Positions 54,095-62,586 of a stretch of 64,000 nt of DNA are shown one piece after another; within the stretch, counting starts at the first letter, position 1, and every line of letters begins with the position of its first letter. Under the pieces are notes generated by a model. It worked only from the letters and a program-made list of their open reading frames with translations. It ran no database searches and was not told the origin of the DNA. The DNA comes from Flavimaribacter sp039888615 (GTDB taxonomy: Bacteria > Pseudomonadota > Alphaproteobacteria > Rhizobiales > Rhizobiaceae). Made by a program: the position numbers and the translations under genes. The stretch is taken from assembly GCA_039888615.1 (NCBI GenBank), contig JBDQQS010000003.1. One strand, given 5' to 3'.

Positions 54095-54192
54095 ATCCAG
54101 AGCTTCTGGATTTCGGACCGAGTGACAAGTGGTCATTCTGTTTGATGCCTCCCTGTTAAACTTCTGAGAGCCGCCTTGCGGCTCTTTTTTTT
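54095..54192 (+). ncRNA. probable trans-acting sRNA between DUF1192 and DUF1465
   Basis: The 391-base gap between the two DUF genes holds three hairpins: ATCCAGA/TCTGGAT (54095-54111), GACC/GGTC (54116-54134) and a strong terminator (54167-54192). The unpaired piece between the last two contains CCTCCC (54148-54153), which can pair with ribosome binding sites. No open frame runs through it. This is the layout of Hfq-type sRNAs of Hyphomicrobiales, and a relation to the division-linked EcpR1 sRNA should be tested. Confidence 0.6.
54167..54192 (+). terminator. strong rho-independent terminator
   Basis: AGAGCCGC and GCGGCTCT form an 8-bp stem with loop CTT, followed by eight Ts. It ends the sRNA candidate and any DUF1192 transcript. 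Confidence 0.92.
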
Positions 54193-54398
54193 GTGTCTTC
54201 GGGTAGTAGGCATTTAGCGAAAGCCGTTAACCTTTCTTTAATTATGTTCTTGCCCAAAAGCGTCTCTATCTGCATTTTGGCTCACAAACCATGTGCACAA
54301 CCGATTGAGCCTACTTTGATGTCACGTCGGAGGCAATTATAACAATGATGCCGCGGAGATTGGGACAACGCCGGCGCAATCTATACTGAATGAAATAA
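54193..54398. other. gap before DUF1465
   Basis: About 200 bases with an AT-rich stretch. It probably holds the promoter of the DUF1465 gene. I see no clear repeat or gene. Confidence 0.4.
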
Positions 54399-54923
54399 AT
54401 GGCTGAATCCAAAGAAAACACGATACGAATTGCCGATCGTTTTACCTCTTCGGCATCCTTCAGTCTTCTGTATTCCGAAGGCATGCAGCTGGTGGAAGAA
54501 ACCGCCGCATATCTCGACGGTCCGGGACGACAAGAATCCAAGGCGCTGCCGCGTCTTGCTTCGGTCCTCTACGCCGCCGAGTCCATGCGCCTGACCACGC
54601 GCCTTATGCAGCTCGCCTCATGGCTTCTGCTGCAAAGAGCCGTCAACACCGGAGAAATGACCCGGGAGCAGGTCATTGCGGAAAAGTCCAAGGTGCGTCT
54701 CGACAGCTTTGCCTGCGACCCCTCGGCGCCGGGCTGGACGGAATTACCGCTCGAGTTCCGCGTGCTCGTCGAACGATCGCTTCGCGTCCAGTCGCGCGTC
54801 GCCCTGCTCGACAGCGAGATCTACCATCGCGACGAACAGAAGGCGGCGCCCGTCAATCCGGATCGCGAAAACGCCGTCAAGGCCCAGCAGACATTGTTGA
54901 GCACAGCGTTCGGGACCGGCTGA
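54399..54923 (+). CDS. DUF1465-family protein
   Basis: The 174 residues contain RIADRFTSSASFSLLYSEGMQL, ESMRLTTRLMQLASWLLLQR and ASWLLLQRAVNTGEMTREQ, the pattern of DUF1465 proteins of alphaproteobacteria. The region is helical without a signal peptide. Work in Caulobacter links members to cell cycle control, but a role here is not known. A terminator lies after the gene and also serves rpmE. Confidence 0.85.
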   Translation: MAESKENTIRIADRFTSSASFSLLYSEGMQLVEETAAYLDGPGRQESKALPRLASVLYAAESMRLTTRLMQLASWLLLQRAVNTGEMTREQVIAEKSKVRLDSFACDPSAPGWTELPLEFRVLVERSLRVQSRVALLDSEIYHRDEQKAAPVNPDRENAVKAQQTLLSTAFGTG

Positions 54924-54938
54924 TCCGGTTATCTTCCA

Positions 54939-54965
54939 AGAAAAAACCCGCCTGGCGGCGGGTTT
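54939..54965 (-). terminator. rho-independent terminator of rpmE, perhaps bidirectional
   Basis: AAACCCGCC and GGCGGGTTT form a 9-bp stem with loop TGGC, 32 bases after the rpmE stop. Six or more As on the left give a U-run for the minus strand. A short T-run on the right could also end DUF1465. Confidence 0.85.
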
Positions 54966-54996
54966 CGATAATCCTGCAAGTCCAGTCGAACGTCGC

Positions 54997-55218
54997 TTAG
55001 AGGCCGAGGCCTTCAAAACGTTTCTTGAACTTGGAGACGCGTCCGCCGCGATCGAGCAGCTGCTGCTGGCCGCCGGTCCAGGCCGGGTGCGCTTTGGAGT
55101 CGATGTCGAGCGTCATGGTGTCGCCTTCGGAACCCCAGGTCGACCGGGTCATGTATTCCGTTCCGTCGGTCATGACGACCTTGATCATGTGATAATCGGG
55201 ATGGATATCAGCCTTCAT
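54997..55218 (-). CDS. rpmE: 50S ribosomal protein L31
   Basis: The 73-residue protein begins MKADIHPDYHMIKVVMTDGT and has KAHPAWTGGQQQLLDRGGRVSKFKKRFEGLGL-type end pieces of L31. Only the ATG at 55218 gives the known N-terminus. No zinc-ribbon CxxC is present, so it is the zinc-free form. It diverges from the ABC exporter gene. Confidence 0.97.
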   Translation of the reverse strand: MKADIHPDYHMIKVVMTDGTEYMTRSTWGSEGDTMTLDIDSKAHPAWTGGQQQLLDRGGRVSKFKKRFEGLGL

Positions 55219-55429
55219 TGCAATGTCCTGCCAGTTCGGGATCGGTCGGAGCCGGAACCATCCGCCTTGCGTCGGTTCGGGGTGCGGCAATCCGGCCCAT
55301 TTAACAAACAAAGCCGCATACCGGGACGGTCACGGCTTTCCAATTCGATGGCGAGCCTATACATGATGGCCCGGAACGTGACAAGTGGCCGGACGCAATT
55401 TTGCAACCGGCGTCAGCACAGGGAATGAA

Positions 55430-57235
55430 ATGGTCGAAAACGGCAAGCGGAAAAAAGGCGGCCGGTCCTCGCTGCGTCCTTTGACCTATCTCTATCCGTA
55501 TCTGCTGAACTATCGCGGCCTCGTCGTTTCGGCGCTGGTTTCGCTGGTTCTTGCGGCCGTCGCGACGCTCGCCCTGCCGCTGGCCGTTCGCCGCATGATC
55601 GACAAGGGCTTTTCCGGATCGAACGCCGGCTTCATCGACAATTACTTCTCGATGCTGCTCGTGATCGCCGCGCTGCTCGCGCTCGCCAGCGCGCTCAGGT
55701 ACTTTTTCGTGATCACCATTGGCGAACGCGTCGTGGCGGATCTGCGCCGGGACGTATTCGCCCATGTTACCCGACTTTCAGCCTCGTTTTTCGATCTCAA
55801 CCAGTCCGGCGAAATCATTTCGCGGCTGAGCGCCGACACGACGCAGATCAAATCCGCCGTCGGCGCAACGGCCTCGCTGGCCCTGCGCAATACAATTCTT
55901 TGCCTCGGCGCGACGATCATGATGGTGGTGACCAGCCCGAAGCTCTCCGGTCTCGTGCTGCTTGCGATCCCGCTGATCGTGCTGCCACTGGTCGGCTTCG
56001 GCCGCTCTGTCCGCCGGCGCTCCCGCGAAGCCCAGGACACGCTCGCCGAGGCCACCGCCTTCGCCAGCGAAGCGGTTGGAGCGACGCGCACATTGCAGTC
56101 TTTCAACAGCGAGCCGATGGCGATCCGGCGCTACGCCGGAGCCGTCGACAGCGCCTTTCTGGCGGCCCGCGCCGCCACGCGTTCGCGGGCCTTTTTGACC
56201 GGCGTCGCCATCCTGATGGTCTTCGCCAGCGTCATCGGCATCCTGTGGTATGGCGCGCAGAATGTGCTCGAAGGCACGATGTCGGCCGGAACGCTCGGCC
56301 AGTTCCTGCTTTACTCCGTGGTGGCGGCGACCAGCCTTGGCACGCTGTCGGAAATCTGGGGCGAGCTCTCGCAGGCCGCCGGCGCAGCCGAGCGGCTGAC
56401 CGAACTGCTGGAGGAAAAACCGGCCATCGAGGCGCCGGAAAACCCGGTCGCAATGCCCGAGCCGCCGCTCGGGTCGATCGAATTCGAACAGGTGCGTTTC
56501 ACCTATCCCGCCCGCCCCGGACACCCGATCCTGGACCGGCTCTCCTTCTCCGTGAAGCCGGGCGAGACGGTGGCGATCGTCGGCCCCTCAGGCGCCGGCA
56601 AGAGCACGCTCTTCGCGCTCATCAACCGGTTCTACGATCCCGACGGCGGGACCGTGCGCGTCGACGGCGTGGACGTGCGCGACGTCGATCCGTCGGATCT
56701 GCGGGCGCGGCTTTCCAGCGTGCCGCAGGACGTGACGATCTTCGCCGGCACCGTGCGCGAGAACATCGCCTTCGGGCGACCCGATGCATCGGAAGACGAC
56801 ATCGTCGCCGCCGCAAAAGCGGCCCTGGTGGACGATTTCATCCGCAATCTCGAATCCGGCTACGACACGATGGTCGGCGAGCGCGGCGTCACGCTTTCGG
56901 GCGGCCAGCGCCAGCGCGTCGCCATTGCCCGCGCCATACTGAAGGACGCCCCGATCCTGCTTCTGGACGAGGCGACCTCCGCGCTGGACGCGGAAAGCGA
57001 GACCCTGGTTCAGAAGGCCCTGACCTCGCTGATGCAGGATCGCACGACGCTCGTCATCGCCCACCGGCTGGCGACCATCCTGAAGGCCGACAGGATCCTG
57101 GTTATCGACGGCGGCGAGATTGTCGAGGAAGGCGCGCACAGCGCGCTCGTGCGGGAAAACGGCATCTATGCGCGTCTCGCCCGGCTTCAATTCGATCACA
57201 ACAGTGAAGCGCTGAGCGTCGCCGCGGGGGAATGA
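55430..57235 (+). CDS. ABC exporter with fused membrane and ATPase domains (MsbA-like)
   Basis: The protein has 601 residues from the ATG at 55430, which has AGGGA upstream; a start at 55385 is possible. The N-terminal half has six membrane helices (about 30-310). The ATPase half follows: Walker A VGPSGAGKSTLFALINRF, signature LSGGQRQRVAIARAIL and Walker B ILLLDEATSALDAESE, then the switch His in IAHRLATILKADRI. It may export a lipid or hydrophobic drug. The substrate cannot be read. It ends before the tandem-repeat gap. Confidence 0.92.
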   Translation: MVENGKRKKGGRSSLRPLTYLYPYLLNYRGLVVSALVSLVLAAVATLALPLAVRRMIDKGFSGSNAGFIDNYFSMLLVIAALLALASALRYFFVITIGERVVADLRRDVFAHVTRLSASFFDLNQSGEIISRLSADTTQIKSAVGATASLALRNTILCLGATIMMVVTSPKLSGLVLLAIPLIVLPLVGFGRSVRRRSREAQDTLAEATAFASEAVGATRTLQSFNSEPMAIRRYAGAVDSAFLAARAATRSRAFLTGVAILMVFASVIGILWYGAQNVLEGTMSAGTLGQFLLYSVVAATSLGTLSEIWGELSQAAGAAERLTELLEEKPAIEAPENPVAMPEPPLGSIEFEQVRFTYPARPGHPILDRLSFSVKPGETVAIVGPSGAGKSTLFALINRFYDPDGGTVRVDGVDVRDVDPSDLRARLSSVPQDVTIFAGTVRENIAFGRPDASEDDIVAAAKAALVDDFIRNLESGYDTMVGERGVTLSGGQRQRVAIARAILKDAPILLLDEATSALDAESETLVQKALTSLMQDRTTLVIAHRLATILKADRILVIDGGEIVEEGAHSALVRENGIYARLARLQFDHNSEALSVAAGE

Positions 57236-57587
57236 CACCCGAAAGCGTGGCGCTATTCGCCTTAATCCCATAATTTACATTATATTTTCAATAACTTAAG
57301 TATTCCAGGATTATATCTGGCTTTGTTTCGGGATTTTGGTTGTTGCGAAACCGGATCTGGCTTTGTTTCGGGAATTCGGCTTTTCCGGAATTGTATCTGG
57401 GTTCGTTTCGGGAATCGGCCTTTTCAACTTCGATTTTGGCTTTGTTTCGGGAATCTGCGTTTTTCAGGTCAATGCATATAAAGCTGGACGTCAACCGACG
57501 CGCCTCTTTCGCTGCCCCGACTATACCACAAAACGCTCCGAAAATCTTCTCCAATGTTCTCTTTTTGTTTCTAAGTCGCGTGGACTG
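57236..57587. other. AT-rich gap with the 40-bp tandem repeat
   Basis: About 350 bases between the ABC exporter and the convergent FAD dehydrogenase gene. It holds four degenerate 40-bp repeats (separate entry). Open frames on both strands are formed by the repeats and look like by-products. Confidence 0.55.
57313..57470. repeat. degenerate 40-bp tandem repeat, about four copies
   Basis: TCTGGCTTTGTTTCGGGA begins at 57316 and 57356, and near-copies begin at 57396 (TCTGGGTTCGTTTCGGGA) and 57435. The spacing is 40, 40 and 39 bases. The flanking parts of each unit also resemble each other but are more diverged. It lies in a 350-base gap. Confidence 0.85.
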
Positions 57588-59234
57588 CTATCCCTTCGCC
57601 GCGGCCCGGCCGGCGATCCTTCCGGAAAAGAGGCAGCCGCCGAGGAAGGTGCCTTCCAGGGCGTTGTAGCCATGAACGCCGCCTCCGCCGAAACCGGCGA
57701 CTTCGCCCGCAGCATAAAGACCGGGAATCGGTTCACCACCGCTGTCCAGCACCCGTGACGACAGGTCGGTGTGGATGCCGCCGAGAGTCTTTCGAGTTAG
57801 AATATGCAGCCGGACTGCGATCAGGGGACCGTGTTTCGAATCGAGTATGCGGTGCGGCTTGGCGGTGCGGATCAGCTTGTCGCCGAGATAGTTTCGCGCG
57901 ACGCGGATGGCCGCGACCTGGAGGTCCTTGGTATAGACGTTGTCGATTTCGCGATCGCGCATCTCGATCTGAGCCTTCAGCCGGCCGTGATCTATCAGGG
58001 CGTCGCCGGTCAATGCGTTCATGCCCTCGACGAGGGATTCGAGCGTGTCGCGAACGACAAAATCCTCGCCCTTTTCCTTGAAAGCCTCAACGGGCGGCGG
58101 CGCGCCCTTCTTGACCCGCTGCAGCACCTGGCGAACGCTTTTGCCTGTCAGGTCGGGATTCTGCTCGGATCCCGAAAGCGCAAATTCCTTTTCAATGATC
58201 GACTGGTTGAGAACGAACCAGCTGTAGCCGCGACCGCTGCGCATAATGTGGCGAAGGGTCGACAGCGTGTCGAACCCCGGCAGGCACGGGACAGGCATGC
58301 GATTGCCTTCAGCATCGAACCAGAGCGACGACGGTCCGGGCAGGACGCGGATGCCATGAGCCGGCCAGATCGGCGCCCAGTTCTTCACGCCCTCCGTATA
58401 GTGCCACATCCGATCGGAATTGATGATCGCGGCGCCCGCCGCCTCGCTGATTGCGAGCATGCGCCCGTCGACATGCGCCGGCACGCCGGAAATCATCTCC
58501 GCAGGCGGCTCGCCGAGGCGATCCCTCGGCCAATTGCGACGAACGAGTTCATGATTGCCGCCGATGCCGCCCGAGGTGACGATCACCGCCTCCGCCGAAA
58601 ACGAGAAATCTCCGGTCTCGACGCGGCTGGATTCTTCGGCGCGCGGCTTTGCGCAGGCCTCGAGCAGCTTGCCGCGAACGCCGGTGACGGCGCCGTTGGT
58701 CACGATCAGCTCGTCGACGCGATGCCGGAAACACAGTGTGACCAGCCCCTTGTCGACGCCTTCGCGCACGCGCCGCTCAAAAGGTTCGATCAGTCCGGGA
58801 CCGGTGCCCCAGGTAATGTGGAAACGCGGCACGGAATTGCCGTGACCGTCAGCGAGGCCGCCGCCACGCTCGGCCCAGCCAACCACGGGAAACCAGCGCA
58901 CGCCCTGTTGATGCAGCCAGGACCGCTTTTCGCCCGCCGCGAAATCGACATAGGCCTCAGCCCATTTGCGTGGCCAGTGGTCGTCGTCCCGGTCGAACTG
59001 CGCAGAGCCTTGCCAGTCCTGCCAGGCGAGGTCGCGGCTGTCGCGGATGCCGAGGCGGCGTTGTTCAGGGGAGTTGACGAAAAACAGCCCTCCGAACGAC
59101 CAGAAGGCCTGGCCGCCAAAATTGTTCTCGTTTTCCTGATCGACGATGACGACGGACTTGCCGGCGTCGACGAGTTCAGTCGCGGCGACGAGACCCGCAA
59201 GTCCGGCGCCGACGATAATTGCGTCGCAGTCCAT
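57588..59234 (-). CDS. FAD-dependent dehydrogenase of the 3-ketosteroid dehydrogenase/fumarate reductase type
   Basis: The 548-residue protein has the FAD start MDCDAIIVGAGLAGLVAATE (ATG at 59234, with GGAGGA before it, rather than the ATG 4 codons earlier). VIVDQENENNFGGQAFWSFGG follows, then a long substrate part, and the end GLYAAGEVAGFGGGGVHGYN, a flavin motif. The same kind of protein is usually called FAD-binding dehydrogenase. The substrate is not known. It converges on the repeat gap and lies 37 bases after the MotB-like gene. Confidence 0.88.
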   Translation of the reverse strand: MDCDAIIVGAGLAGLVAATELVDAGKSVVIVDQENENNFGGQAFWSFGGLFFVNSPEQRRLGIRDSRDLAWQDWQGSAQFDRDDDHWPRKWAEAYVDFAAGEKRSWLHQQGVRWFPVVGWAERGGGLADGHGNSVPRFHITWGTGPGLIEPFERRVREGVDKGLVTLCFRHRVDELIVTNGAVTGVRGKLLEACAKPRAEESSRVETGDFSFSAEAVIVTSGGIGGNHELVRRNWPRDRLGEPPAEMISGVPAHVDGRMLAISEAAGAAIINSDRMWHYTEGVKNWAPIWPAHGIRVLPGPSSLWFDAEGNRMPVPCLPGFDTLSTLRHIMRSGRGYSWFVLNQSIIEKEFALSGSEQNPDLTGKSVRQVLQRVKKGAPPPVEAFKEKGEDFVVRDTLESLVEGMNALTGDALIDHGRLKAQIEMRDREIDNVYTKDLQVAAIRVARNYLGDKLIRTAKPHRILDSKHGPLIAVRLHILTRKTLGGIHTDLSSRVLDSGGEPIPGLYAAGEVAGFGGGGVHGYNALEGTFLGGCLFSGRIAGRAAAKG

Positions 59235-59283
59235 GTATCCTCCCATGTCGCGGCCGGTCTCCCGCCGGCGGCGATCCGTTCTT

Positions 59284-60315
59284 TTATCGCTCCGTCAGTT
59301 TCAGCTCGATGCGGCGGTTGGTGGCGCGGGCCTCACGCGAATCGCCCTCCTCGATGGGCTGGAATTCGCCGAAGCCTGCCGCGACCAGCCGCTCGGCCGG
59401 AACGCCCTGTTCGATCAGGAACTTGACCACCGATGTGGCGCGCGCCGAGGAAAGCTCCCAGTTGTCGGCGTAGCGGCCGGCTCCAGACAGCGGCACGTTA
59501 TCCGTATGGCCGTCGACGCGCAGAACCCAGTTGATGTCGGACGGGATTTCGCGGGACAGGTCGCGCAACGCCTGGGCCAGCTTGGCCATCTCGACCTCGC
59601 CGGCCTCGTTGAGGTCCGCGCCGCCGGACGGAAACAGCACTTCCGACTGGAAAACGAAGCGGTCGCCGACAATGCGGATGTTTTCCCGATCCGACAGGAT
59701 CTCGCGCAATCGTCCGAAGAAATCCGAGCGGTAGCGGTTCAGTTCCTGCACGCGCTGGGCCAGCGCCACATTCAGGCGGCGGCCGAGATCGGCGATCTTG
59801 ACCTGGCTCTCCCGGTCCTTTTCCTCCGACACTTCCAGCGCGTCTTCGAGCGCCGCGATCTGGCGGCGCAGAGCCGAAATCTGCTGGTTGAGAAGCTCTA
59901 CCTGGGCCAGCGCACGCTGACTGACCTGGCGCTCCTCGTCCAGCGTATCCTCCAGCGCGCCGATCCGCTGCTGGGCCAGATCCGAAGCGCCCGATCCGCG
60001 GTCGAGTATTTGTTGCAGCCGCGAGCGCTCGTCCTCGGCCGCAGACAGCGACGCCTGCAGGTTCGCCAGCGAATCCTCCAGGTCCTGGTTGCTCGACCGT
60101 TCGAGCGCCAAGAGTTGCGTCAGTTCGTTGATCTGGCTGTTCAGGCGATTAAGAACTTCGTCGCGGCCGCTGATTTCACGGCTTAAGAGAAACTGCGCAA
60201 GCACGAAGACCGAGAGCAGGAACATGATGGCGAGAAGCAGCGTCGACAGGGCGTCGACGAAACCCGGCCAGTAGTCGACGCTCCTGTATCCTCTCCTGCT
60301 TTTGGCGAGCGCCAT
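59284..60315 (-). CDS. MotB/OmpA-like peptidoglycan-binding protein
   Basis: The 343 residues have one membrane helix (ALSTLLLAIMFLLSVFVLAQ, about 22-42). A long coiled coil follows (about 50-190). The C-terminal OmpA domain has FPSGGADLNEAGEVEMAKLA, the peptidoglycan loop VDGHTDNVPL, and the arginine in ATNRRIELKLTE. It pairs with the MotA-like gene 3 bases upstream. The coiled coil is longer than in flagellar MotB, so the pair is more likely an envelope motor than a flagellar stator. Confidence 0.88.
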   Translation of the reverse strand: MALAKSRRGYRSVDYWPGFVDALSTLLLAIMFLLSVFVLAQFLLSREISGRDEVLNRLNSQINELTQLLALERSSNQDLEDSLANLQASLSAAEDERSRLQQILDRGSGASDLAQQRIGALEDTLDEERQVSQRALAQVELLNQQISALRRQIAALEDALEVSEEKDRESQVKIADLGRRLNVALAQRVQELNRYRSDFFGRLREILSDRENIRIVGDRFVFQSEVLFPSGGADLNEAGEVEMAKLAQALRDLSREIPSDINWVLRVDGHTDNVPLSGAGRYADNWELSSARATSVVKFLIEQGVPAERLVAAGFGEFQPIEEGDSREARATNRRIELKLTER

Positions 60316-60318
60316 CGG

Positions 60319-61365
60319 CTACCGATCTCCCCTGCCGCCGCCGAGCCGCTCTATCTTTTCGCTGAGCCTTTCCAGCGTGGCGCGCAGCGCCTTCGATTCG
60401 GCCTGCTGAGCCTCGATCCAGTCGCGCAGCATCTGCTGTTCGCTGCGCATGTTCTTGACGAGGCCCTGAATGCCCTCGGCAAGATTGGCCATCGCGGCGG
60501 TGGAGCGCTGGTTGATGCCGCCGCCGGACTGCGCCATGTGCTGCACCGTCTCGGACAGACGGCGAATATCTTCGGCGTTGTCGGCTCCGCCTGCGGATTC
60601 GTGCACGACGTCGAAATCCGGATCGGTGACCGTCGACAACCAGTTTTCCAGCTCGGTGTAGAACCGGTTCTGGGCGCGGCCGGCCTGAAGGTCGAGAAAG
60701 CCGAGAACAAGAGAGCCGGCGAGACCGAAAAGCGACGAGGAAAACGCCGTTCCCATGCCGTCAAGCGGCGAGGAAAGCCCGTCCTTCAGGGCCGCCAGCA
60801 CGTCATTCGTGTCGCCGGTTCCAGGATCCAGCGACTGGATAACCGTGTTGATCGAGCCGATCGTCTGTAGCAGGCCCCAGAAGGTGCCGAGCAGGCCGAG
60901 AAAGACCAGAAGCCCGATGAGATAGCGTGACGTATCGCGCGATTCGTCAAGGCGCGTGGCGATCGAATCCAGAATGGAGCGCAACGACGACGTCGTCAGG
61001 GACATCGATTCCTTGCGGGTGAGAAATGCGCGCATCGGCGCCAGCAGCGTCGGCTCGCGAACATTGCGCACGCGGTCTGCGCCCTGCACAAAGGAATTTA
61101 CCCAGCGTACTTCCGGCCGCAATCGCAGCACCTGGTTGAAGACCAGGAAAACGCCAATCGCGAGAACGAAAAGGATGAGCCCGTTGAGACCGGGATTGGC
61201 GAAAAACGCCTCCGATATCTGCCGATACAGTATAGCGGCCAGAAATCCCGATATTATGAGGAAGATCAGCTGGCTCCAGAAAAAGACGAGCGGGCTGGAC
61301 AGCCGGCTCGGCTGAAGACCATCCTGATCCGATAAGCCCCATCCCGATAGTCTCAGTTTTGCCAT
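60319..61365 (-). CDS. MotA/TolQ/ExbB-like proton channel protein
   Basis: From the ATG at 61365 (MAKLRLSGWGLSDQDG) the protein has 348 residues. It has two membrane helices near the start (FFWSQLIFLIISGFLAAILY and GLNGLILFVLAIGVFLVF). The channel pair follows: YLIGLLVFLGLLGTFWGLLQTIGSI (about 145-170) and the helix FSSSLFGLAGSLVLGFLDLQ. It ends with a coiled coil. The next gene is a MotB-like partner, 3 bases away. TTG 61371 is a possible alternative start. Confidence 0.85.
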   Translation of the reverse strand: MAKLRLSGWGLSDQDGLQPSRLSSPLVFFWSQLIFLIISGFLAAILYRQISEAFFANPGLNGLILFVLAIGVFLVFNQVLRLRPEVRWVNSFVQGADRVRNVREPTLLAPMRAFLTRKESMSLTTSSLRSILDSIATRLDESRDTSRYLIGLLVFLGLLGTFWGLLQTIGSINTVIQSLDPGTGDTNDVLAALKDGLSSPLDGMGTAFSSSLFGLAGSLVLGFLDLQAGRAQNRFYTELENWLSTVTDPDFDVVHESAGGADNAEDIRRLSETVQHMAQSGGGINQRSTAAMANLAEGIQGLVKNMRSEQQMLRDWIEAQQAESKALRATLERLSEKIERLGGGRGDR

Positions 61366-61593
61366 ATGCAAGAAACCCCAGATTCTACATCAGCCGGCCA
61401 TTCCTTCAGCCAACCGGTCTGCCGGATTCATGCCCGCGTCCCGTTCGGGTGAGCACAATAGTACACAGGAATCATTGCCTCCCCTCCGGCACGGAAGAGA
61501 GATAAACAAAAACAAGGACAAAATAAAAGACTTGTTGGGCAACAACGAGACAGAAAAGGAGCGTAACCGCAGAATAACGCCGATATGTGTTCG

Positions 61594-62388
61594 TCAGACG
61601 GCCGGCCGCTTGAGCGCCTGCATCAGTTCTCGCTGGATCCGCTCGTTGCCGGTCACGACGGAGCCGGTCTCGAAGATCCTGTTTCCGCCGGAGTGGTCGG
61701 AAACGAAACCGCCTGCTTCGCGGATGAGGATAATTCCGGCGGCGATGTCCCAGGGGCTGAGGCCCTCTTCCCAGAAACCGTCATAGCGGCCGGCTGCGAC
61801 ATAGGCGAGATCAAGGGCGGCGGAGCCGCTGCGGCGAATGCCCGCCACTTCGCCCATCACATTGCGCAGTTCGATTAGAAACTGGCCGTGTTTGCCGCGA
61901 CCGAGATGCGGGACGCCGGTGCCGATGACGCAATCGGTGAGGGTCTTTCTCGCCGCCACCCGCATGCGCCGGTCGTTGACGAACGCGCCGCCGCCGCGTT
62001 CCGCGATGAAGAGTTCGTCCGTGACCGGGTTGTAGACAACGCCGGCGACCATCTCGCCCTGCCGTTCAAGCCCGATCGAGACCGCAAAATGCGGGATACC
62101 GTGCAGAAAGTTGGTGGTGCCGTCCAGCGGGTCGACGATCCAGCGATGCTGCCCGTCCGTGCCCTTTTCCTCTTCGCTTTCCTCGCCGAGGAAGCCGTAG
62201 GTCGGCCGGGCTTTCAGCAATTCCCTGCGGATCACGTCCTCGGCTTTTTTGTCGGCCTGGCTGACATAGTCGCTTGGACCTTTCAGCGAGACCTGCAGGT
62301 TCTGAACTTCGCCGAAATCGCGCGAAAGGGACCGGCCCGCCTTGAAGGCGGCCTGAACCATGACGTTGAGAAGGGCTGAACGGGCCAT
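61594..62388 (-). CDS. suhB: inositol monophosphatase-family protein
   Basis: The family dephosphorylates inositol-1-phosphate and may act on RNA processing in bacteria. From MARSALLNVMVQAAFKAGRS it has 264 residues; the ATG at 62388 is chosen because upstream residues do not match the family. Metal sites are in GFLGEESEEEKGTDG and WIVDPLDGTTNFLHGIPHFA. The third is in SPWDIAAGIILIREAGGFVSD. It lies near efp, a common neighbour in this order. Confidence 0.95.
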   Translation of the reverse strand: MARSALLNVMVQAAFKAGRSLSRDFGEVQNLQVSLKGPSDYVSQADKKAEDVIRRELLKARPTYGFLGEESEEEKGTDGQHRWIVDPLDGTTNFLHGIPHFAVSIGLERQGEMVAGVVYNPVTDELFIAERGGGAFVNDRRMRVAARKTLTDCVIGTGVPHLGRGKHGQFLIELRNVMGEVAGIRRSGSAALDLAYVAAGRYDGFWEEGLSPWDIAAGIILIREAGGFVSDHSGGNRIFETGSVVTGNERIQRELMQALKRPAV

Positions 62389-62419
62389 TGATAGCGTCTT
62401 TTCCTGGCGGTTGACCGGC

Positions 62420-62496
62420 CTAGTGGAGCAAATTCGACATTTGAGTCCCGCAAGTCGCGAATTCATTTTCAAATGTCAAATTAAAAGCTCCACTAG
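62420..62496. repeat. 77-bp palindromic repeat, copy 1 (CTAGTGGAGC ends)
   Basis: The element starts CTAGTGGAGC and ends GCTCCACTAG, an inverted 10-bp end. Inside, GACATTTGA (62436-62444) and TCAAATGTC (62469-62477) form a second inverted pair, so the whole can fold into a long hairpin. It is the same length as copy 2, 14 bases away. Confidence 0.85.
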
Positions 62497-62509
62497 AATT
62501 ATAATCCAG

Positions 62510-62586
62510 CTAGTGGTCCTGAAGATTGCGACATTTGCTGCGGAACAAGTCGCATCGGGATGCAAATGTCGGAATCGGACCACTAG
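62510..62586. repeat. 77-bp palindromic repeat, copy 2 (CTAGTGGTCC ends)
   Basis: The element starts CTAGTGGTCC and ends GGACCACTAG. GCGACATTTGC and GCAAATGTCGG form the inner inverted pair. It resembles copy 1 in length and in the ATTTG core but not in the ends. Its last CTAG gives the stop codon of efp on the minus strand (62583-62585). Confidence 0.85.

Noticed and set aside
55900..57207. Long alternative plus-strand frame inside the ABC exporter gene.
   Set aside because: Rich in Arg and Ala by frame shift, no family, and the exporter frame has all ATPase motifs.
57804..59426. Long plus-strand frame opposite the FAD dehydrogenase gene.
   Set aside because: It is antisense to a clear flavoprotein and has no start site or family.
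59284..61365. A Zorya-type defence system.
   Set aside because: Only the motor-like pair is present. Neighbours are an FAD dehydrogenase and suhB, with no ZorC/D/E-like gene.
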